Shown here: in pieces, positions 15,180-18,163 of the stretch | Position numbering within the stretch: position 1 is the first letter of the stretch | How the letters are laid out: every line of letters begins with the position of its first letter | Source of the DNA: Candidatus Krumholzibacteriia bacterium | GTDB lineage: Bacteria; Krumholzibacteriota; Krumholzibacteriia; LZORAL124-64-63 | Reading direction: 5' to 3' | Assembly (NCBI GenBank): GCA_030590265.1 | Contig: JAUUYW010000023.1 | Coordinates: 1-18,163 of the forward strand | Length of the DNA stretch: 18,163 bases | The notes under the pieces: generated by a model | What the model was told of the DNA's origin: nothing | Seen by the model: only the letters and a program-made list of their open reading frames with translations | The model's database searches: none | Translations under genes and position numbers: made by a program

Positions 15180-16352
15180 TTAATGGTCCCGATCAGTCAG
15201 CATTTTTCCCACGTGTTCGGCCAAAGCCATGGCGCTGGTCAGCCCTGGCGAATCGATGCCGATCAGGTTGACCAATCCTTCGAGGGAGGAATTTTCCCGC
15301 ACCACTTCAAAATCCCGAAAACCACGAACCGCCAGTTTGGGACGATAGCCACTCATGTCGGGGGACAAATCGTCAGCCTTCAGCCAGGGCAAATACTGTT
15401 GGGCACTCTGAAAAAAGCTCCCGGCCAGATTTGGATCCACATGGTACGCCAACTGGCGTTCAGGTTCGAGACCTTTGTCAGAAAAGCCATTATCTTGCTC
15501 CGGATATTCCACATCAGGCCCCAAACGCAACTGGCCGGCCAGATCCAAACACAAATGCACACCGAGGCTGGAATGATCCTGGGGCGGTACCGGATAAATC
15601 AAACTGTTGATACGTCCGGAATGTTCCGGATTGATTCGAAAATAGTTTCCTTTGACCCAAACCTGGCGCCACCCGCGGGCCTTGACATCCACACCGGCCA
15701 TGGCTGCCACATCATCGGCAGTGAGACCGGCTGCGTTCACTACAAAATCAGACGCGTGAGTCCAGCCTTCACGACGTCCTTGACCGTCCGGGATCACTCC
15801 CACTTGCCAGGCTCCTTTCCGGCGCTCAAGACTATCTACAACAGAGGAAGTCATGACCTGAACTCCGGCCTCGGCGGCGGATTGAGCCAGGGCTTTGGTC
15901 GCCCCCTCAGCGTCCACGATGCCCGTGCGGGGAGACCACAACGCGGCCATGGCCTGAACACCAGGCTCCATTTTGGTGACTTGGGCGGCATCAATTATTT
16001 CCAGGTCCTCCACTGCGTTGGCCTGCCCCAATACGAACAGGCTTTCCAGCTGGGAAATCTCGTCATGCTGCACCGCGACAATGAGCTTTCCACACTCTTG
16101 GTACCCCACCCCCGAAGAAGTGCAGAATTCTTTCAACAAGCGGCGTCCCGGCACACAAAAACGGGCCTTCAAAGAACCCGTTGGATAATACATACCGCCA
16201 TGACTGACTTCGCTGTTGCGACTGGTGATTCCTCGACCCAAACCTGCTTCTTTTTCGATCAGAACCGCAGAAAGACCCAGCCGTGCACAGACGGCGGCAA
16301 TGGCGCAACCGACAATGCCTCCTCCAACTATGGTGACGTTGAAATCACTCAT
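15180..16352 (-). CDS. lhgO: L-2-hydroxyglutarate oxidase-like FAD oxidoreductase
   Basis: This protein of 390 residues is in the DAO/glycine oxidase superfamily. The N-terminal dinucleotide motif is VTIVGGGIVGCAIA (6-19), with Glu33 ending the second strand (AVLIEKE). The LhgO hallmark TSRNSEVSHGGMYYPTGSLK follows at 43-62, then CGKLIVAV and a C-terminal FAD-contact region (LIGIDSPGLTSAMALAEHV). The family oxidises L-2-hydroxyglutarate, a by-product of central metabolism, to 2-oxoglutarate, delivering electrons to FAD and quinone. The length and order match. Its ATG overlaps the stop of the thioredoxin-fold gene as ATGA, so the two are translationally coupled. Substrate is inferred from the motif; a sister hydroxyacid or amino-acid oxidase is possible. 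Confidence 0.85.
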   Translation of the reverse strand: MSDFNVTIVGGGIVGCAIAAVCARLGLSAVLIEKEAGLGRGITSRNSEVSHGGMYYPTGSLKARFCVPGRRLLKEFCTSSGVGYQECGKLIVAVQHDEISQLESLFVLGQANAVEDLEIIDAAQVTKMEPGVQAMAALWSPRTGIVDAEGATKALAQSAAEAGVQVMTSSVVDSLERRKGAWQVGVIPDGQGRREGWTHASDFVVNAAGLTADDVAAMAGVDVKARGWRQVWVKGNYFRINPEHSGRINSLIYPVPPQDHSSLGVHLCLDLAGQLRLGPDVEYPEQDNGFSDKGLEPERQLAYHVDPNLAGSFFQSAQQYLPWLKADDLSPDMSGYRPKLAVRGFRDFEVVRENSSLEGLVNLIGIDSPGLTSAMALAEHVGKMLTDRDH

Positions 16353-16843
16353 CGGGCGAGACGTTTTTCTTTCCAGGCTTCGTAGGTGGTGGATTCGTAG
16401 GCTTTGGTGTTGATGAATTCCGTCACCAAAAGCATTTTCTCGGGTCCAAGAGTTCCCTCAACTTTGGTCAGGGTTTTTCCACTGGAATCCAGAAACCACA
16501 GCGTAGGCAAACTGTTAACCTGGTACTTCTTGGCCAGAGTCTTATGCTTGCCCGTTTCAACCCAACCGGTAGCGAAGTGATCTTGCAGATATCGGGCCAC
16601 CTTCATGTCGCCGTATGTTTCAAGCGTCATCTTTTTGCTTCCCTCGTTCCAGGAAGTGGTGAAGTGAAGCAGGATGGGTTTGGACTCGGCCTTGCCCGTG
16701 GCCATGGCCTCGTAATAACTCTGCCAGGGGATCTTGGGCAGTTTGTCCTTCTTGTCCTTTTCGACCTCATCTGTTTCTGCCAAAACCAGGCTTGGCAATA
16801 CCAGCAGCAGGACCAGGCAGATCAGGGTCGTGCGTAATTTCAT
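16349..16843 (-). CDS. Secreted thioredoxin-fold protein lacking the CxxC motif
   Basis: This 164-residue protein begins at ATG 16843 with AAGGA ten bases upstream, 19 bases after the pseudouridine synthase stop; a longer frame overlaps that gene. Residues 1-22 are a Sec signal peptide (LICLVLLLVLPSLVLA). A Lys/Asp/Glu-rich linker (23-37) precedes a thioredoxin-like domain. It has PILLHFTTSW (56-65), the helix that normally starts CxxC, the cis-proline loop VNSLPTLWFLD (109-119, Pro113) and a GTLGPEKMLLV end. Where thioredoxins have W-C-x-x-C-K this protein has W65-N-E-G-S-K70. The mature chain contains no cysteine at all. It cannot do thiol redox chemistry and may be a chaperone-like or binding member of the thioredoxin_7/DUF255-like group in the periplasm. 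Confidence 0.87.
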   Translation of the reverse strand: MKLRTTLICLVLLLVLPSLVLAETDEVEKDKKDKLPKIPWQSYYEAMATGKAESKPILLHFTTSWNEGSKKMTLETYGDMKVARYLQDHFATGWVETGKHKTLAKKYQVNSLPTLWFLDSSGKTLTKVEGTLGPEKMLLVTEFINTKAYESTTYEAWKEKRLAR

Positions 16844-16862
16844 CTTGTAAATTTCCTTTCGA

Positions 16863-17540
16863 TCATCGGCCCTCAGGCGGCCAAGGAAAATCAGGTGGCA
16901 AGGGAGCTTCATAGCTGACCTGCTCAGCTCCCACCGGATGGTTGAATTCCAATTTGAAAGCATGCAGGGCAATGCGATGGTTGGGCAAACCTTTTGCAGA
17001 ACCATATTTGATGTCGCCCAGCAAAGGACAGCCAACCAACGCCAGCTGGGCCCGAATCTGGTGCCGCCGTCCCGTGATGGGAAAAATTTCCAAAAGAGAA
17101 CAATCTCCCTGGGTCGCAAGCACTCTATAACGCAACAAACTTTCACGTGCCCCGTCAAAAGTTTTGTTTTCAGCACGGGTAACACCGCGGGCATCGCCTT
17201 TGGCTCCCAGCCAGGCTTTGAGATCACCGGCCTGTTGGGGTGGATTCCCCGTCACCACGGCCCGATAGGTTTTTGTAACCTTTTTATCTCGAAAAGCAAT
17301 GGACAAACGGGATGCTGCTTTGCTGGTTCTGGCCAATACAACCACCCCGGAAACATTCCGGTCCAGCCGATGCACCAGCCCAAGGTAAACGTTTCCAGGT
17401 TTGTCATATTTTTCCCGCAGATAGTCTTTGGCCACCTCATTCAAGGATACGGTTCCGGAATGATCACCCTGGGCCAACAACCCGGCCGGTTTGTGCACAA
17501 TCAGCAGATGATTGTCCTCGAAAATGACTTGCAGATTCAT
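16863..17540 (-). CDS. RNA pseudouridine synthase, RluA family
   Basis: This protein of 225 residues isomerises uridine to pseudouridine in rRNA or tRNA in the cytosol. The catalytic motif HRLDRNVSG puts Asp60 as nucleophile. Other family blocks are VIFEDNHLLIVHKPAG (5-20), KTYRAVVTG, TGRRHQIRAQLA and a terminal HAFKLEFNHP. There is no S4 domain; it is a minimal RluA-type enzyme. The second ATG (17540) is preferred because AAGGA lies nine bases before it. The ATG at 17549 directly abuts that AAGGA. Which RNA position it modifies cannot be said. It is the first gene of a five-gene operon with a clear promoter upstream, 19 bases before the thioredoxin-fold gene. Confidence 0.93.
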   Translation of the reverse strand: MNLQVIFEDNHLLIVHKPAGLLAQGDHSGTVSLNEVAKDYLREKYDKPGNVYLGLVHRLDRNVSGVVVLARTSKAASRLSIAFRDKKVTKTYRAVVTGNPPQQAGDLKAWLGAKGDARGVTRAENKTFDGARESLLRYRVLATQGDCSLLEIFPITGRRHQIRAQLALVGCPLLGDIKYGSAKGLPNHRIALHAFKLEFNHPVGAEQVSYEAPLPPDFPWPPEGR

Positions 17541-17584
17541 TGGTGGCATTCCTTGGCGACCAAGTGGAGGTGGTTTTCGAGGAT

Positions 17585-17614
17585 ATTATACAGCCTGGAG
17601 TGAGAAACTGACAA
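17585..17614 (-). promoter_or_regulatory. Predicted sigma70-type promoter of the pseudouridine synthase operon
   Basis: On the minus strand TTGTCA (17614-17609) is followed after 18 bases by a perfect TATAAT (17590-17585). The expected start near 17578 gives a leader of about 38 bases before the ATG at 17540. It should drive the five genes down to 12761. Confidence 0.65.
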
Positions 17615-17644
17615 CCACTCAACTTTCTCCTATCTTTGTCCGGC

Positions 17645-17830
17645 CCCCAATATCCATCCATCATGATCACCACTGCCGACCACGACGACCGGGTGGTGCC
17701 AGGGCACAGCTTCAAGTACGCAGCACGGCTGCAGGCTTGTCAGGCGGGGAATTTACCGGTGGTGATCCGCATTCGGACCAAGGCTGGTCACGGGGCAGGC
17801 AAGCCTACGGCCATTGTGATTGAAGAAGCG
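17645..17830 (+). pseudogene. Relic of prolyl oligopeptidase (S9A), C-terminal part only
   Basis: The frame reads QYPSIMITTADHDDRVVPGH and, further on, IRIRTKAGHGAGKPTA and VIEEA. These are the two conserved blocks holding the catalytic Asp and His of prolyl oligopeptidases. The Ser block, the beta-propeller and any signal peptide are absent. The frame closes at a TGA just upstream (17607-17609) and has no ATG with a ribosome site. After VIEEA the family's final helix is lost and the sequence turns into the tail of the convergent right-edge gene, 11 bases away. About 62 codons remain of a gene usually over 600 codons long. The blocks are well kept, so the loss looks recent. Confidence 0.88.
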
Positions 17831-17841
17831 CCCGTCCATCA

Positions 17842-18163
17842 TCAGTTGTTCCCTGAAGTATCCTTGATACATCGGACGCTGGCACCGTGCTCTTTGCTCA
17901 AGAAGAAACGACCCACAGTCGCAACTGCAGTTCCCAGATTGCGCATCCAGAGATGGCCGTCAATATTGAGCGTTGAAGACCAGAAATAGGCAACGTCACC
18001 TTCACTGTGAAAAATACCATTATTGCCACCTGCCCTATAACCACCGTGAAGGGCGGTGAATCCACTGACATTATTCCCATTCCATCGCGAAGCTGATTTT
18101 AAGCCACCACCCTGCAAAGTGCCTCTCCAGCCAGTGGAATCGGCTGAAACCTGAAACATTCCC
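17842..18163 (-). CDS. Fibrobacter succinogenes major paralogous domain protein, C-terminal part
   Basis: The frame is open from the right window edge to a TGA at 17844-17842, giving about 106 codons of the C-terminus; the start is outside. NNVSGFTALHGGYR, a DVAYFWSST segment and GASVRCIKD at the end are hallmarks of the Fib_succ_major domain (TIGR02145). This domain is found in exported proteins of FCB bacteria, often lipoproteins, and its function is poorly known. A disordered tail DTSGNN ends the protein. An internal ATG at 18159 is unlikely to be the real start because the domain normally extends further upstream. It ends 11 bases from the prolyl oligopeptidase relic. Confidence 0.8.
   Translation of the reverse strand, partial: GMFQVSADSTGWRGTLQGGGLKSASRWNGNNVSGFTALHGGYRAGGNNGIFHSEGDVAYFWSSTLNIDGHLWMRNLGTAVATVGRFFLSKEHGASVRCIKDTSGNN

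Noticed and set aside
15459..15475. GGTTCGAGACC resembling a tRNA T-loop
   Set aside because: It lies inside the flavoenzyme coding region, with no acceptor stem or anticodon arm around it.
15183..16385. A 400-codon open frame on the plus strand
   Set aside because: It is exactly antisense to the well-supported L-2-hydroxyglutarate oxidase-like gene, shows no family motifs and has a composition typical of a mirrored frame.

Overview
The window looks like chromosome from an uncultured Gram-negative bacterium of the FCB superphylum. Two secreted enzymes end in a FlgD-like/type-A C-terminal sorting domain (NPFNP-type opening, a late GVYLY or GLYLF strand, basic tail). A partial gene at the right edge carries the 'Fibrobacter succinogenes major paralogous' domain. 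Sec signal peptides, a periplasmic dihaem cytochrome c and an Fe-type superoxide dismutase fit a didermal bacterium living near oxic/anoxic interfaces. The phylum cannot be fixed from the sequence alone. No tRNA, rRNA, CRISPR array, integrase or transposase was seen.

Left part (1-5131). A secreted beta-propeller protein runs off the left edge on the minus strand. It is divergent from sodB, which has a good promoter and a strong terminator. A membrane-peripheral sulfide:quinone-oxidoreductase-like flavoprotein (minus) is divergent from a secreted ComEC-type metallo-beta-lactamase hydrolase (plus) that ends in a sorting domain.

Middle (5147-11495). Seven genes lie on the minus strand with gaps of 28-91 bases, read from right to left. 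They are a DUF5320-type Gly/Arg-rich protein, a Gly-rich zinc-ribbon protein, a NifX/NifB-like 'dinitrogenase FeMo-cofactor' domain protein, a polytopic heavy-metal exporter with a Cys/His-rich loop, a radical SAM enzyme, an MFS transporter, and a 4Fe-4S/FMN/FAD old-yellow-enzyme-type reductase. It reads as one operon for handling a metal or metal cofactor, plus redox chemistry; the substrate is unknown. The block is bracketed by a direct repeat. The last 44 bases around the 3' end of the metallo-beta-lactamase gene (5090-5133) recur exactly at 11983-12026. There they form the tail of a decayed copy of the sorting-domain coding sequence, with two in-frame stops.

Right part (12055-18163). A dihaem cytochrome c (plus) converges on a five-gene minus-strand operon driven from a TTGTCA/TATAAT promoter at 17614-17585. 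Its genes encode an RluA-type pseudouridine synthase, a secreted thioredoxin-fold protein that has lost both active-site cysteines, an L-2-hydroxyglutarate-oxidase-like flavoenzyme (ATGA overlap with the previous gene), a PAP2-like membrane protein, and a secreted lysyl-endopeptidase-like serine protease with a sorting domain. Beyond the promoter lies a plus-strand relic of a prolyl oligopeptidase (only the Asp and His parts of the triad). It abuts the 3' end of the right-edge Fib_succ-type gene. Two gene relics in 18 kb suggest active rearrangement.
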